From: Dillenia suffruticosa
Lineage: Eukaryota; Streptophyta; Magnoliopsida; Dilleniales; Dilleniaceae
Assembly: GCA_033439265.1 (NCBI GenBank)
Contig: JAVTVX010000013.1
Coordinates: forward strand, 19,758,500 to 19,822,499
DNA length: 64,000 nt
Direction of reading: 5' to 3'
The notes under the pieces were generated by a model. That model searched no databases and had not been told where the DNA came from. It worked only from the letters and a program-made list of their open reading frames with translations. Made by a program: the position numbers and the translations under genes. Positions within the stretch are counted from its first letter, which is position 1; every line of letters starts with the position of its first letter. Below, in pieces: positions 36,191 to 49,174 of this stretch.

Positions 36191-36400
36191 TTTTCCTTTT
36201 CTCCCAAGAAAAAATGAAACTAATCAATGCCCACGAAGAAAATCCGGGAGAGAGAGAGAAAGAGAGAGAGAGAGAAATACCAGAAAGGAGATCTGGGTGT
36301 GTTTGGTCAGAGACTGTGAACCAGAGAGACCCGCAACCGAAGGGTTTGATTGAAATTGAATGTCGTGTGGGGACTTGGTTTTTTTTTTTTTTTATTTAAT
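36191..36400 (-). promoter_or_regulatory. Leader and proximal promoter of hydrolase C
   Basis: GA-rich on the plus strand (about 36249-36274), so CT-rich on the coding strand within 90 bp of the ATG. CT-rich leaders are shared by ABI5, this gene and the TFL1-like gene. No certain TATA box was seen. Confidence 0.35.
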
Positions 36401-38807
36401 CCACGTTTTGAATTAAATGCATAATAATGTGCTGTATGTGTTGACCTGTTGATTGTCAAATGGAATGTAATTTTATTATACAATTTTTTTTAAGGAAGGG
36501 ATTTGATGAATTTAAATTAGCTTCTGTAATTGAAGAGATTCTAACTTACGTTAGCGGCCATCATTCAAAGCGTGCTGAATAGGTAATTACGTATGATCTG
36601 TAATTGAGAGATGCATTGTTCTATTGCCACGTTGATGACTGGCCGCCCCAAAAAATCCTCTCATATATATAATATGACTTTAATTCCTATTTTTATAAAA
36701 AGTTTTGAATAATTCATATTTCTATAAATGTAAAATATCGTACCACTCATAGGTTGTATTTAGAACTCCATTATTTGTAATTTTACACCAAATTTGGAAA
36801 TTTTTTGAACGAATTTATTTTCTTCCCTTTCAGGTTGCCTTCCCCCTCCCCCCCCCCCCCCTTTTTTTTACCTTCAATCTTCTAAAAACCGGGGGTGGGT
36901 GGAAGTGTAAATACATCCTTCCCGTTTTTTGCTGCGACGAGGATGTAATACTTGTGGAAGAAACATGGAAGAGCGAAGGGTTAGGCTTTGGAATAGAGCT
37001 CATTGGCCCCCTATCTCACTCATGCTATTTTGCAGATTTGAAAGTCCTCGAAAGCAGGTTATTTTTGTTTTTTCAATTTATATTCAATAACTATAATGAT
37101 TTTTAAAAAAATCCAAACACTTAGAAAAGAAAATAAATTCTTATTAATTATAAATTAACTAACATGTTATTTATTTTTTAATATTAATAAAGAAAATCGA
37201 ATAAGTAAAACAAAACTTAAAAAAAAAAACTCTAAACAAATTTAAAAAAATAAAAAAATTTAAAAATTGCACCTAATAAATATACAGAGAGCACAAGCAA
37301 GATCTAAATTGAATGAGCACATAAATTACAGGGGTCGGATGGAGAGAGGTTGCCGGAAAGTTGAAAGAGACAGAGATAGATGCGTTACCTGTAATTGAGG
37401 GTTGTTTTCTTGGTCAATTTTTTTTTTGTCATCTTTTTTTTTTTCCCAATATTCGTGGAAATATACGAACTCATAAAAGTTTGAACAATAAATCTCAATC
37501 TCAAAAAGATATTTGATTAAGAATTTTTTATCATTCAGATATTTTTATAAAAATATTTTTTGTCGAGATAATTAATATAAAAAACAGAGAGACGAGTGTC
37601 TCCTATGCTTTTTCACATTTTGAGATGCCTAACCTACCTAATTTCCTGAGAAAGTCATTGATTTGGTGATCCATATAAAAAGTGAATCCACTGGCCCCTT
37701 CTCAGAACCAAAAAAAAGGGTACTTGTTTCCCTTTATATTGATTTGGTGATCCATGTAGTAAAAGTCGTCACTTCATTGATTTTTCCCATTGAAATTGGA
37801 ATTAAAAATGATATCCAATTTATACAAGTGAATATTCAATGAAATCTCGCAGTCAAATCTCCATTTTTTTAAATAAAAATTACAATTTTACCTAAAGAAA
37901 GAGAAGAAAATGCCAATTCATTAACTGGGTATCTCTATTATTTCCTATTACAAGAGAGTGCAATTATGCAACATCATTGAATCATGCTTAGCACGATATG
38001 ATATTCTTTGGTCATCAAACCAAACCTAAGGTCCCGCATTGCGTATATCATTTGCACTATTTAGTATATTCTACGGAAATTACGTAACATATTTCTAGAA
38101 GTTTTATATTTTATATATATTATATATTTTGTATGCATGAAAGAATGCATATATAATAGTTCTGTCAATAGACGGACATCTCCATGTTCACTGATCTCTT
38201 TTAAGTTAACCGTGATCATTTGTGAGTAAATCTCTTAATATTATTTTTCATATTTAGGGAGAGTTAAATTCTTGATTGATTAAAAGACGAAAATATCTAT
38301 TCTATCTATACCAACAAATATTGATGATTGAGTTTTCTTGAAATAATACGTGAGAAGTTAAAGAGTTTTAGCCCAAATAACATCTTTTACCTTCCCTGTA
38401 TAATAAAGTCGGATCCGGTAGCCGAATCAAATTGTAAAGTAGTTTGGTGTGGGCGTGAACCCGAGCCCAAATGTTTGTTGCAAAGTAGATAGCCCAATAT
38501 TAAAGTGCATTCTTTTCTTTTCTTTTTTGGTGAAAAAAGTGCATTCTTATGGACACCGTTAACAATCGCGGTTCTCTGATGCCCGTAGGCTCGAGCCCAA
38601 TCGTTGATTTTATTTTATGTTTTAATTTCTTGATTATCAATATTTAAAAATTTAACTAATTCAATTCAAAAAATATTAAATCCAATTTAAAAACTAATAT
38701 TTTTAATATCTATTTTTCTATTTTTAAAACACTAATTTAAGATTTTAATTAAGAAAATTTAATACGATACTATTAGATCTACAAAACATTAATGAGCCCC
38801 ACTTTAA

Positions 38808-38870
<63 letters not shown>

Positions 38871-39999
38871 AAAGAAAGAGTACCAAGAAAAATAATAATA
38901 CGGAAAAATATTTTTCGCATGACAAATTTTCATTAACCAAGTGTGATCTTAAAAGAAATTTGGACAACCTTTTTCCGGGAAATTATGAATTTTCGTATAA
39001 CTAGAAAAATTGGAATAAACATGCAAATTATTCTACTAATACCCACGTTTTTGGATTATTAAACCATATAAAAATATAAAATGACTATAATTAAAATAAA
39101 AATACTTATATGGATGTGTGATAAAATTAAAAAAAAATGATTAGAAATTAAGAGATAGGTTTTAAGTTGTAAGTGAATTCAATTACGGATAACATATGAA
39201 AATATAGTCTAACGTGTTTTGGACATATGTAACAAAAATCAAAAAACACTACTTAGGAGGAGCGAAACTTTAAATGTAGGAAATTAGTAAAATATCGGGA
39301 TAGATTATTGAAAATCTGAACGTAAATTATCTATAAAATTATGAGTGTTAAAAGTTTAGTTGACAAAATGATTTTAAATAAAAATGATTAACGTAGGAGA
39401 ATTCGAAATAATTAAGTCATCTTTCTTATTATTTTAAATTTTTATGGATATTTTATTTTTATTTCTCTTTTTTATTATTTTTAATTTTTATTTATTTAGT
39501 ATTGACTTCTATTTTTATTTTCAAAATTTAATTTAATTTAATCTAATTTTTTCCCTCTCTACTATATTTGTCTTTCAAAAGACCGATCCCACAATTCAAG
39601 ATTAAGGATTTGTTGTGTACAATTTTTCACTTTCTAAAATAAAAATATTTAATCTATTATTTTACTTTTGAAAGGGGTGATAATTAAAATCTCTTGCAAA
39701 ATGGGTAATATTTTTATCCCCTATATGTAAATGATTTTATCTCCTTTAAAATAAATCAAATAAATTTTACATATTAAATAAAGAAAAAAATAAAAAATTC
39801 CCCAGATAACTTCTATCCTCCCTTTTTCCCTTCCGGGTATCAAATGATATCCAAAGTTGAAAAGTAATAAATTTTGGAAATCCTAAAGGACAAACCAAGA
39901 TCGCATGCTTCCTCTTGCCTTGCCCTTCATCGATCTGAAAACACCGTGAGAATATTAGACCATGAACACCATTGATAGGCAACACGTGAGAGGTAGCAG
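36401..39999. other. Intergenic sequence, no gene seen
   Basis: AT-rich with a C-run at 36848-36861 and a doubled phrase ATTGATTTGGTGATCCAT near 37659 and 37739. A dispersed repeat at about 38225-38300 resembles 41990-42065 (CTTAGGGAGA then GATTAA-GA-GAAA). No coding exon was found. Confidence 0.4.
38812..38862. repeat. (GA)25 microsatellite
   Basis: Uninterrupted GA/CT tract of about 51 bp followed by a G-run. The serine/leucine and Arg/Glu frames across it are repeat artefacts. Confidence 0.9.
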
Positions 40000-40000
40000 A

Positions 40001-40266
40001 ATATTATACACATGAAGTCCAACTTGGAATAAACATGCAACAAAAAAAAAAAAAAAAATTCAGAATGCTACTTAGGGTTCCGGTTATAGAAAACCGACTT
40101 TCCACTGCAATTTCCAATTGAAGAACTATGAAGAATAATATACTCATGAAGTCCAACTTGGAATAAACATGCAAAAAAAAAAAAAAAAAAAAAATCAGAA
40201 TGCTACTTAGGGTTCCAGTTATAGAAAACCCACTTTCAAGTGCAATATCCAATTGAAGAACTATGA
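40001..40266. repeat. 134-bp direct tandem duplication
   Basis: The block from CATGAAGTCCAACTTGG through CCAATTGAAGAACTATG is present twice, at about 40011-40131 and 40145-40267, with an offset of 134 bp. A-run length and a few substitutions differ, so the duplication is recent. No coding function was seen. Confidence 0.85.
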
Positions 40267-40784
40267 ATTTGAATACTATCTTTTTAACTAGAAATGACTA
40301 CTTGGTGCTAATGTTGATTGTCCTTTCAATTTTGTAAGTTGTGTGGATGGGTGGTGGGGTGGAGTTCACTTTATGCTCTGAGCCCCTCAGCTAAAAGAGG
40401 AAAAAAAAAAGAATCTCTCTGTTCTTATTTGTAGATTTAGCAAGTTTCTAACAACAACCCATTAAAAAATTTGGATTATCCTAAACGAAAAAGGGCACTT
40501 CTTTCCTTTTTACTGGGGTTTTCTTCATTCAGTTTCTGAAAGTTCCAAGTAGCAATCTGGAAAGGGTTTTGTCTCTTTAATTTGATTTTCTTACGTTGAT
40601 GGAGAGCAAAAGTGGGAGACTAGGCTTAGTGGGGACCAACAAGGTGACATAAAATTAGCCATCATCAAGGACACCCTTTTTGATTACTTTATTGTATTTG
40701 AGCTTGGTCCTACATGTGTCAGTTCACATCAACTCCTGGTCTCTTCTCAATTTCCATAAACTTGCTTCTTAAAAGATGTTCCAG

Positions 40785-41690
40785 TGCGGTGGCGGAGCCA
40801 GGTGGTGTCTCGGGAGGTCATGGCCCCCTGACTTTTCGAAAAATTTGCCAGCTGGGCTTATTGTTCCCACGACCTATCAAGCTAAAAGGGTTTTTGGTCG
40901 AGAACCGTAAAATTAGAAGAAAGTCAAAGTATTTTTTGTAAAAATAACGAAAATTTCATTTGTGACTCTTTTGAAAACTTTCTTTCCCAAAAAAAAAAAA
41001 AAAAAATTCTAAAGTAGGAGAAAAATATAAATTCAAAAAACACTCTCCTAAATTATTACACCTTTTAAATATGTTTCCGAAATAATTTAAAATAATATTT
41101 ATCTAATTGTGTAAATGTTATAACAATGAGAGAGAGTAAACAAAAGGGCAAAACAAATAATAGTAATAATTAATGATATAAAATATGAAAAAACTCATCA
41201 ACTTTTTCTCTTCTCTATTTTTCACTCTCTAACAAAAAGAAATATGTAAAAATTTTTATTGAAAAATTTGTTTGATGAAAACCTTTCTCTTGATTCAATA
41301 TACAAGAGAAAATAATAAGTTTTATAGTAAATGTTATAATCTTTTTCTAATTTCGTCTTATTTTGACTCTTTCGATTTCAATAGCAACTAGTCAATGGAT
41401 TTTCTAAACAATGAAAATTTTGAAAATAAGATCGTGGAACAATATGAAAAATATCTTACAAATAGTTTAGTTATTTAAATTAAAAAAGAAATTGCTATTA
41501 TTTTTAGTTCAAAATATTAATTTGAATCGATGAAGAACCGAAGAGCACAATTTTCATAAATTATTTATTATGTTTAATATTTTTAATATTTTAATTAGAA
41601 TTTAATAAATTTTTATTTTATATATATTTTTTTATAAATTATTACTGTATACCCCCTCAAAAAGAACTTTTTGGCTCCTCCCCTGATCCA
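40785..41690. repeat. Dispersed element with GGCGGAGCCA / TGGCTCCTCC ends
   Basis: The left edge reads GGTGGCGGAGCCAGG and the right edge TTTTTGGCTCCTCCCC, a short inverted relation around about 900 bp of AT-rich DNA. Such GGCGGAGCC-ended repeats are common in plant genomes. The class is not certain. It ends about 2.4 kb upstream of the TFL1-like TATA box. Confidence 0.4.
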
Positions 41691-44059
41691 GTTGTGCTCA
41701 AGGACATTATCCGTGGGACAACTTGAGTTGTTTTTCAAGTGTTAATGGACAATGGACCCATGCAACATTTTAGGGTACCAATGGGGTTGATACATTTGTT
41801 ATCCAAGGTTTTAAGAATGCCTTTATGACAAATTTAAAGGGCGGTCGCTAGATATTTCAAGATCTCTTGCGGATCACGAGTATTAGTACTCGTTTTTTTG
41901 TACCATGGTTTGTCCACCACCTAATATCCAGAATTTTGCGTTGATTAATCTGAATCGATCGTTGTAGAGCCCATTTTGTGAGAGCGAGTCTCCTAACATT
42001 ATTTTTTTCCGTGCTTAGGGAGAATTGAAATCCCGACCTGATTAAGGGATGAAAGTGTCCATTCAAATCGAACATTTTAATTCAGTATTAGTACTCATTG
42101 ATACTCTAAAAAATTCCTAATTAATTAATTCAGATAATTTCTCCAAATTTATGAGCTTGGTTGCTAGCTAGATTACCCAAAAAGAAATGAATTCAAGAAC
42201 TATCACTACCAAGTTGGTTGTACAAATGAATATATACATTTATTTCATAATCATGAGCTTGATTCTTATTTGCCCTAATGGTAGGAGCTATTATAATGTT
42301 TAAATCGAACATTTTTACAGTGTTGTCATCCGGAAACAATCATTCAAGGTAAGTTTGATGTGAACACCAAGTAGTGAACCTACTTTTTCATTTCCTTAAA
42401 GAAAAAAAAAAGGAAAAAAAAGGATTTACCATAATTTCAATTTTACAAAAGTTACAACATTAATGTGGACAAAAAAAATGTAGCTACAGATATTTCTGAA
42501 TATAAGCAATATTGGAAAAAAAGAAAAGAGAAGTGTAAGAAATATGCCCCTCCAAAAAGAGAAGGAGAAAAAAAGTTAAGACTCTATCTTTTGGTATTAT
42601 ATTAGCTATATCCAACATTTTTGCTTGGGAAGAAAACTGGTAGGGACTAGGTTAAAAAAATCACTAGGACAAGGACCAACTTGTTTGAGTGCAATTTAGT
42701 TGAATGATATTAAAATTGCATATGAATGAGAAGGGTGCTTGTGGGGATGTCTTGTCCTCCCAGACAAAAGATCATAGGTATTTTGTTTGTAGCCATCCAA
42801 TGAAATCAAATTGGATAGATAACAGTATAGGTTCATTGTCAAATCATTCTTCTATGAATTATTAAATGCTAGAGCAGAGCCGCTTTTTTTTTAAAACTAA
42901 TGTCCCCAGTGGATTTTGTGTTCATAAGTTGTGACTGAATACATTTTCTGATGAGGAGGATGCCACATAAGAACTTTTGTTGGTTATGTCCTTGATCCCA
43001 TACATGGGAAAGTAAGAAATAACTTGGGATATTTACACATCACATGAACACCTTGAGGTACCTACGTAATGGGTGGTGGAAAAAGTGTAGTAGCAACTCA
43101 AATGAGAATTTGATTGCACATATTTTCTTTTTGATATAAGGAGATGGAATAAAATGAGATTAAATCAAGGAAAGAATGATAGAAGTGAAGAGATTCTACC
43201 ACTTTGAGCTCTATCCTCGAGAGACTTTGATTGTACATACCTACCAACACTACACCCAATTAAAAGTTAAGCAAATTTAGATGATCAGAACAATATTAGT
43301 AGGATGCTTGACCTTGGGAGAATTTAAGAAGACATTGAATGAGAATCTAATAATCATCGCTAATCATTCTACCATTTTATCCCATAAAAAGAAAGTTATT
43401 AGATCATTGTTAAACCTATAAATATGAATACCTATTCAAAACCTGAATATATATTTCCCATAAATTTACCTTGTCAACTTTTGTACTTTAAGAATATAAT
43501 GGATGCTTTCATAAACTCCAAAGAAGAAGCGCTTTCACATTTAGAAAAGGTCTGGCATGGACTACAAAGTGAAAGCATGCATAGCTGGGCAAATGTTAAT
43601 AAATTTACACATGATAATGGGGGAATAGACTGACTCCATTTGAGAATGGGCCACACGTACTAATGTTGCACTATTAAGATTTAACTTGTCTATCAATTTT
43701 CTTATGCAGAAAGCAGGGTTAAACGGCATTCTTAATACTCAATTAAGGGGCTACTAAAGAGGGCTCGTATATATCTTATTTGAATTAATCAAAGCATGTA
43801 AAGAGAAACTCAGTCTACACAATATAAGCATGGTTCTCCTAGACAAATATATACCCGTTGCTTGTATGTGCAGTGCATTCAAGAGACCTGAGGGAGAGGC
43901 ATCGTGTTCATTCTTGATTTTCCATTTCTAAGCCTTAGCTTCATTCTTTCTAGATGCCGAATCTGATGAGTTTTTTATTCTCTTTCTCCACAAGTCGCAA
44001 ACTCATTATATTACATCTCAAAAAAGTGATTCTTTTTAGTACTTTAACAACACATACTC
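41691..44059. other. Upstream region of the TFL1-like gene
   Basis: AT-rich non-coding sequence. 41990-42065 belongs to a dispersed repeat also seen at 38225-38300. No second gene was seen between hydrolase C and the TFL1-like gene. Confidence 0.4.
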
Positions 44060-44130
44060 TATATAAATTTAGCGCCTCCTCACTTATTCCCATGCCAATA
44101 GGAAGCCCCCCTTCTCTACTTTCTTATCCA

Positions 44131-44170
<40 letters not shown>
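44060..44170 (+). promoter_or_regulatory. TATA box and CT-rich leader of the TFL1-like gene
   Basis: TATATAAA lies at 44060-44067. About 67 bp downstream a (CT)18 microsatellite (44134-44170) fills the leader and ends 25 bp before the ATG. Length variation of this tract could affect expression. Confidence 0.65.
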
Positions 44171-44174
<4 letters not shown>

Positions 44175-44195
44175 ACACACACACACATCACCAAT

Positions 44196-45669
44196 ATGGC
44201 TAGAATATTGGAGCCCCTCATTGTTGGGAGAGTTATTGGAGATGTTATTGACCCTTACACTCCAACCACACAAATGATTGTTACTTATAACAATAACAAG
44301 CAAGTCTGCAATGGCTATGAGTTCTTTCCTTCCTCCGTCACTACCAAACCAAGGGTCGAGGTTCATGGAGGAGACTTGAGATCTTTCTTCACCCTGGTTC
44401 AACTATTCTTCTTCTACTATGCTACTCTAACTCAATCATCCTTTTTTCTCTAAGTGAATATGTATTTGTAGGTCGTCACGGATCCAGATGTTCCAGGTCC
44501 TAGTGATCCTTATCTGAGGGAACACCTACACTGGTATGCACCAAATCCGGGCGGCTGCGTCCGGAAAATCCATATGCTTTGATTTTCGGAAGAATATTGC
44601 CTTGGAAATACTTGATCTATTATAGTGTTGAGTACCATTAGTTACAATTATTAGATTATTTCAAAGGAGTCCCTCATACTCCAGAGAGTACCACTTCTTT
44701 CGCGACACATTAACACAATGAATGTGGCGAGTAATTTCATTTCATGATTTCTTGTACCTCATGTCTGTCCCAGCTGATCAGTATCATTAGCCATTCTAGG
44801 TAGAAGTGTATGACTAATAAGCCATAGAAAATCCAAATAAATCATGCCTTTTCATTTACTATATTAATTTAATGGTTTTCCTACCATCCTTGGCTAAAAA
44901 TCATAGGATTGATGGCAAAAAATTGTTGTTTGACGGGCCAACATTCTTTGTAGGATTAGAAAAGTAGAATTATAAATGGTGTTGGACATAAATCCAATTA
45001 TCGCTAACTCTATAACTACAAATACTTATGGGATGATAGAAAACTTTATATATTAATCATCTAAAATGATCAATTACTTTAGCAAGTTAATTCCATTATA
45101 CTTTGGAATTGTTGTAGCAGATATATTCGATATTTTTCTAGTTCTCTTGATTTGTATGCTTTAATATTATGCCTCCCACTAGATTATTTTACAATTTTTT
45201 GGTTAAAAAGAAAATAAGTTATTGTTAAATATATATATATTTTAATTTTAGCATAAGCTCAACTCAACTTAAATTGAACTCTGAATTGCATGTTTCACAG
45301 GTTAGTGACGGATATTCCAGGCACTACAGATGCCACTTTTGGTAAGTTGTCAACTTTCTCAATGAGTGCGTGCGTGTCGTGAAAACCCTCGGGCCTCGAC
45401 ACAGTGAGAGCAAGATAATCTCACAACCTGTATTTTCCTGATCTTTCACAGGAAGAGAAGTTGTGGACTATGAGATGCCAAGGCCTAATATTGGAATCCA
45501 TAGGTTTGTATTTGTGCTTTTCAAGCAAAAACACAGACAGGCAGTAACCCCGCCATCTTCAAGGGATCACTTCGACACTCGAAGATTCGCAGCAGCCAAT
45601 GATCTTGGCCTTTCTGTTGCTGCTGTCTACTTTAACGCACAAAGAGAGACAGCTGCTCGCAGACGTTAG
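44196..45669 (+). CDS. TFL1: TFL1/CENTRORADIALIS-like PEBP protein
   Basis: Floral repressor family: in Arabidopsis TFL1 binds the bZIP protein FD through 14-3-3 and keeps meristems indeterminate. Exons are 44196-44396, 44472-44533, 45301-45341 and 45452-45669. The 62-bp and 41-bp middle exons are the canonical FT/TFL1 sizes. The product has 173 residues. Motifs: [18 protein letters not shown] (71-88) and GIHR (116-119). His85 stands where FT has Tyr85, and Asp140 in SRDHF stands where FT has Gln140, so both diagnostic positions are of the repressor type. The C-terminus is [10 protein letters not shown]. The external loop ([17 protein letters not shown]) is closer to TFL1/CEN than to FT, MFT or BFT. 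Introns are 75, 767 and 110 bp. The gene appears intact. I cannot decide between the TFL1 and CEN subclades. Confidence 0.93.
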
Positions 45670-47204
45670 CAATGACTTCTATACTTGGGAGAAAGGTGGG
45701 GTTTGCAAATCAAGTAGGAAATTAATGTATGAGGCGTATTTGCTTTTCCTTAAAGTTGTGAGAGTCCTGATAAAAAAAAATGCTCGCCTAGTCACACGTG
45801 ACTAGAATCACTAGTTTGGGTATAACGGGAGGGCATTTTTTTTTCCTTTTGGCTGCAAGGAGCTCATCTTCCACGTTGTTTGTTTCCCTATCAAAAGCTT
45901 TTCAGGTGGTGTGACTGGTTTTGTCTCCTTTTGACTACGCTCATATCTTAAGTGCATGTTCTTATTTTCAAGAGGAGAATTATGTGGGGGCAAGTGGTGC
46001 CAACCAACCATAAGCTCACAACAAGCCATTTTATTCAGGCTTTTCGGTTTTTGGTTGATTGCCGTACCCTCCTCTTCTATAGATGAGAGAGAAAGAGAGA
46101 AAACACACAAATAATCGGTTTAATAAATAAGAGTATTAAATCTTTTAATCAATTATCGAGTTCAAAATTTGAAAATAAAAAGGAAAAGACTACGTTAGAA
46201 AAATTTCTCCTTAAATTAAACCTGACAATACTTGAATTATGTTAGTTGAATTATAATTTTGAATATCGATTGGTTATAGCGGGAGGGGGAGAGGAAGAGA
46301 GAGAGAGAGAGAGTAGTGGCATCAAATCAAAGAACATCACTCCATTTTTATGCTCTACCCCCTTTTACCTTTGTTTTTTTTTTTTTTTTTTTTGCATTCT
46401 GCAAGATTCCATCCTTCACTTGAACAACATTCACAGAAAACATGTGCAACATTCCTCGGCTACTATTTTTGTAGTTTTTACTATATGCGGAGCTTTCAAA
46501 ATGTGTTATGATTTAGGAGAGTACTAACTCCCCATCAGGCAAGTCCCCCGTGAAAAGTTTTGTCGGTTCTTGTTTTTATTAGATACATTGGACCAGTTAG
46601 AAAATAATTCACTTACCTCTTTTGATTTTAAAAATTAATAAATAAATAAAATGTTGGAGGAAAAAACTTGTATACATTAGATTCTTATGAATTCTAATAG
46701 TTATTCTTAAATTTCAAAAGATTATATATTATATAACATTTTTTAATTCTCCAAATCACACTTTATTAAACTTTTCCATTTATAATTTATGTCTAATATT
46801 TAAAATCCTCTTTATAAATAAAATTATAAAATGTATGTATATGTATAATATATATATATATATATATATCTGTTTTTTGCTTACAGATTTTAGAAACTAA
46901 TTGATATGGGAAATGTTGAGGATTATTTACATAAAAAAAAAAAATGCATTTTGTGAATTGTTCCAGATGAAAGTGTCATCCACTAGGTGATATTATTTTT
47001 TACCATGTGAAGTCCATTAAATATTTTATTTCCAAATAATGTTCTACAACAATGAATAGTTAATTTTTCTAAAAAAAAAAAAAAATCATTTGCTTTGTTC
47101 TACAATTGATGGGGATTGACACCCAATTAAGAGGTGTTTAGTAAGTTCAAGAGTTCAAGTTTATAAGATTAAAAAATTGTATAAGAGTTCAAGTTTATAA
47201 GATT
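45670..47204. other. Spacer downstream of the TFL1-like gene
   Basis: Contains the 3' untranslated region and AT-rich spacer. A SINE-like stretch at about 46115-46190 resembles 2880-2960, a GA patch lies at 46285-46314, a T-run at 46374-46393 and a (TA)n tract at about 46849-46869. No gene was seen. Confidence 0.4.
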
Positions 47205-47440
47205 AAAAAAATTGCAACTAAAAAGTTTTGGTTGCTAATGTTTGCGACGAATTTTGCGACGAACTATAATCGGTCGCTAATTGGCGACAAATTTCATATT
47301 TTTTGTCGAAAAATTTTGCGACGAGTTATTAGCGACAAATTCTGGTTTGTCGAAAAATTGGTTGCTAAATAATTTAGCGACGAATTTTTCTTAACTTTTC
47401 GTCACAAAATTTGTGGCTAAATACAAGTTTTTTTGTAGTG
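47205..47440. mobile_element. CACTA-type transposon end
   Basis: Repeated subterminal motifs (GCGACGAATTT, TAGCGACAAATT, GGTCGCTAATTGGCG) occur in both orientations. The right end TTTTTTTGTAGTG (47428-47440) is the inverse of the CACTA terminus CACTACAAAAAAA. No matching left end was found, so this is a truncated or non-autonomous copy. Just left of it a segment of about 30 bp (AGAGTTCAAGTTTATAAGAT...) is directly doubled at 47149-47215. Confidence 0.65.
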
Positions 47441-49174
47441 TAAAATCTAAAAATACTATTTTTAGAATTTATAAGTTTCTAAAAATAAAAGTGCGATGGT
47501 GTTTGATTAAAATTATAAATTCTTCACAACATTTTATAAGATGCTTGAAAATTTATAAATTTAAGAAATTTGGGTAGGTCATTTTTTCTTAAAAAAAAAA
47601 AAGAAAAAACTTATAAACTTGAAAAATATAAATTTTTTCATGAAGCTATTTACATGATAGCACTAGTATTTTATCATTTTTAATCATCTTAACACTTAAG
47701 AATTTATAAGAATTGATTGTTTTCAAATACAACAGAATATATAAACTCATAGAATATCTTATAAATTATTTCATTTCATTTTATCCAAACACTTTCATAA
47801 CTTCAATAAACTTATCAACTCTAAAAATATCTCATAAGCTCTGGAACTTATGAGGTGCTCCAAATAATCACCCAACTCTCTTACACAGTTTATAAGTTGT
47901 TTTAATTGATTTGTAGACTAACTCAATTGTCTTTATTAATATTTCAGTATGTCACATTTATCTTTTCTAGGTTAGTAAATAATTACTTATATGATACTAA
48001 GTGGCCTAAGTGGACCAGTATAAAATTTAAGCAACTTGCCTAAGTGCACCCCTTCCTACACGTCCGTACAAAGACTTAATGGGTGAATTATGGTCCTACA
48101 TGTCCCGCATAAACCTTTCAAGCAAAAAGCTTGCGAACAAGCCAAAAAGGAAGAAGGAAGGATGGCCTTAAAAGATCGGCAAATCTTCCATAAGAATATA
48201 ATTAATTGTTGGCTCATATTGATCCGGTCCGCAAAGATTTTTTTTTGGGAGTTTTTTCAAGTGATACGGTGGACAGCTTTTGACATTACTCACACTTTGC
48301 ATCAAATAATTTCATAGAAAATGTATAATAGTTCACAAATTATATACATCGAAGAAATATTTAATCCCTCGAGTATTAAAAGTGGCTCATACTCTGCCAA
48401 AATATTACATGGAAAATGCACTAAATTCCTATAATTATGTTAGAGACGTCAATATAAAAATCTTTTCTTAATCCTGCCCATTCAAAAAAAAAAAAAAAAA
48501 TCCCTTTTATTTTTGCCTCAATTAGGTCTTGAATTTACAATAAGTTCTCTACAATTTTACTCCAAAAATATGTAGCTCATAAATTTTTTGACTATAGCGA
48601 GCGAATGATATCTCCACTTTTTTTATATGAGGCCCAGAAAGAGAAAAAAGATGGCAGGTATTTGGAATATATTAAAGTATTATACATCAACGTGACAATA
48701 GTAAAAATAAGTTTTAATTAACTTTAAAGAGGGACTTGCTAAGGCACTCCATCCCAACAATTGCTGGCCAAAGATCCTTGTCAAATTAAATGCAAATGGT
48801 AGCCAAAGATGATTTCTGAATTTTTCTATGAGATATGATGAATTTTCATATTACTTCAAACTCATTCAAAGACACCCAAATAGTTCGTGCTCATTTAAGA
48901 AACTCGATTCAACTCACTAAAGTATTATTCGAGCAAAACCCTTTAATCTCGCTTAGGAAACAACTTAAGCTAGTTCAGCATATTTAAGAAAACAACTTAA
49001 GCTACAACGGCATAAGGGGCTTGGCCTAACTTTCCGAGGCTATTCTCTTGGCCATTGGCCCCTGTATACATAGGCAAAGTTACCTACGGTACGCCATCAC
49101 CCCCATCTCAAAGGATCAAAGAAACCAAAAGATTTGAACATTGATACCAAAACATACGCGCATCTTTTATTCCT
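47441..49174. other. Intergenic sequence, no gene seen
   Basis: AT-rich sequence with no coding exon, ending at the last exon of the RCE1 pseudogene. It presumably includes the old 3' flank of that gene. Confidence 0.4.

Noticed and set aside
38745-39004. Three frames with Ser-Leu or Arg-Glu repeats
   Set aside because: They read through the (GA)n microsatellite on either strand.
47220-47410. Possible miRNA precursor from inverted GCGACGAAT motifs
   Set aside because: The inverted motifs are many and irregular and end in a CACTA terminus, so transposon subterminal repeats explain them. No known plant miRNA sequence was seen.
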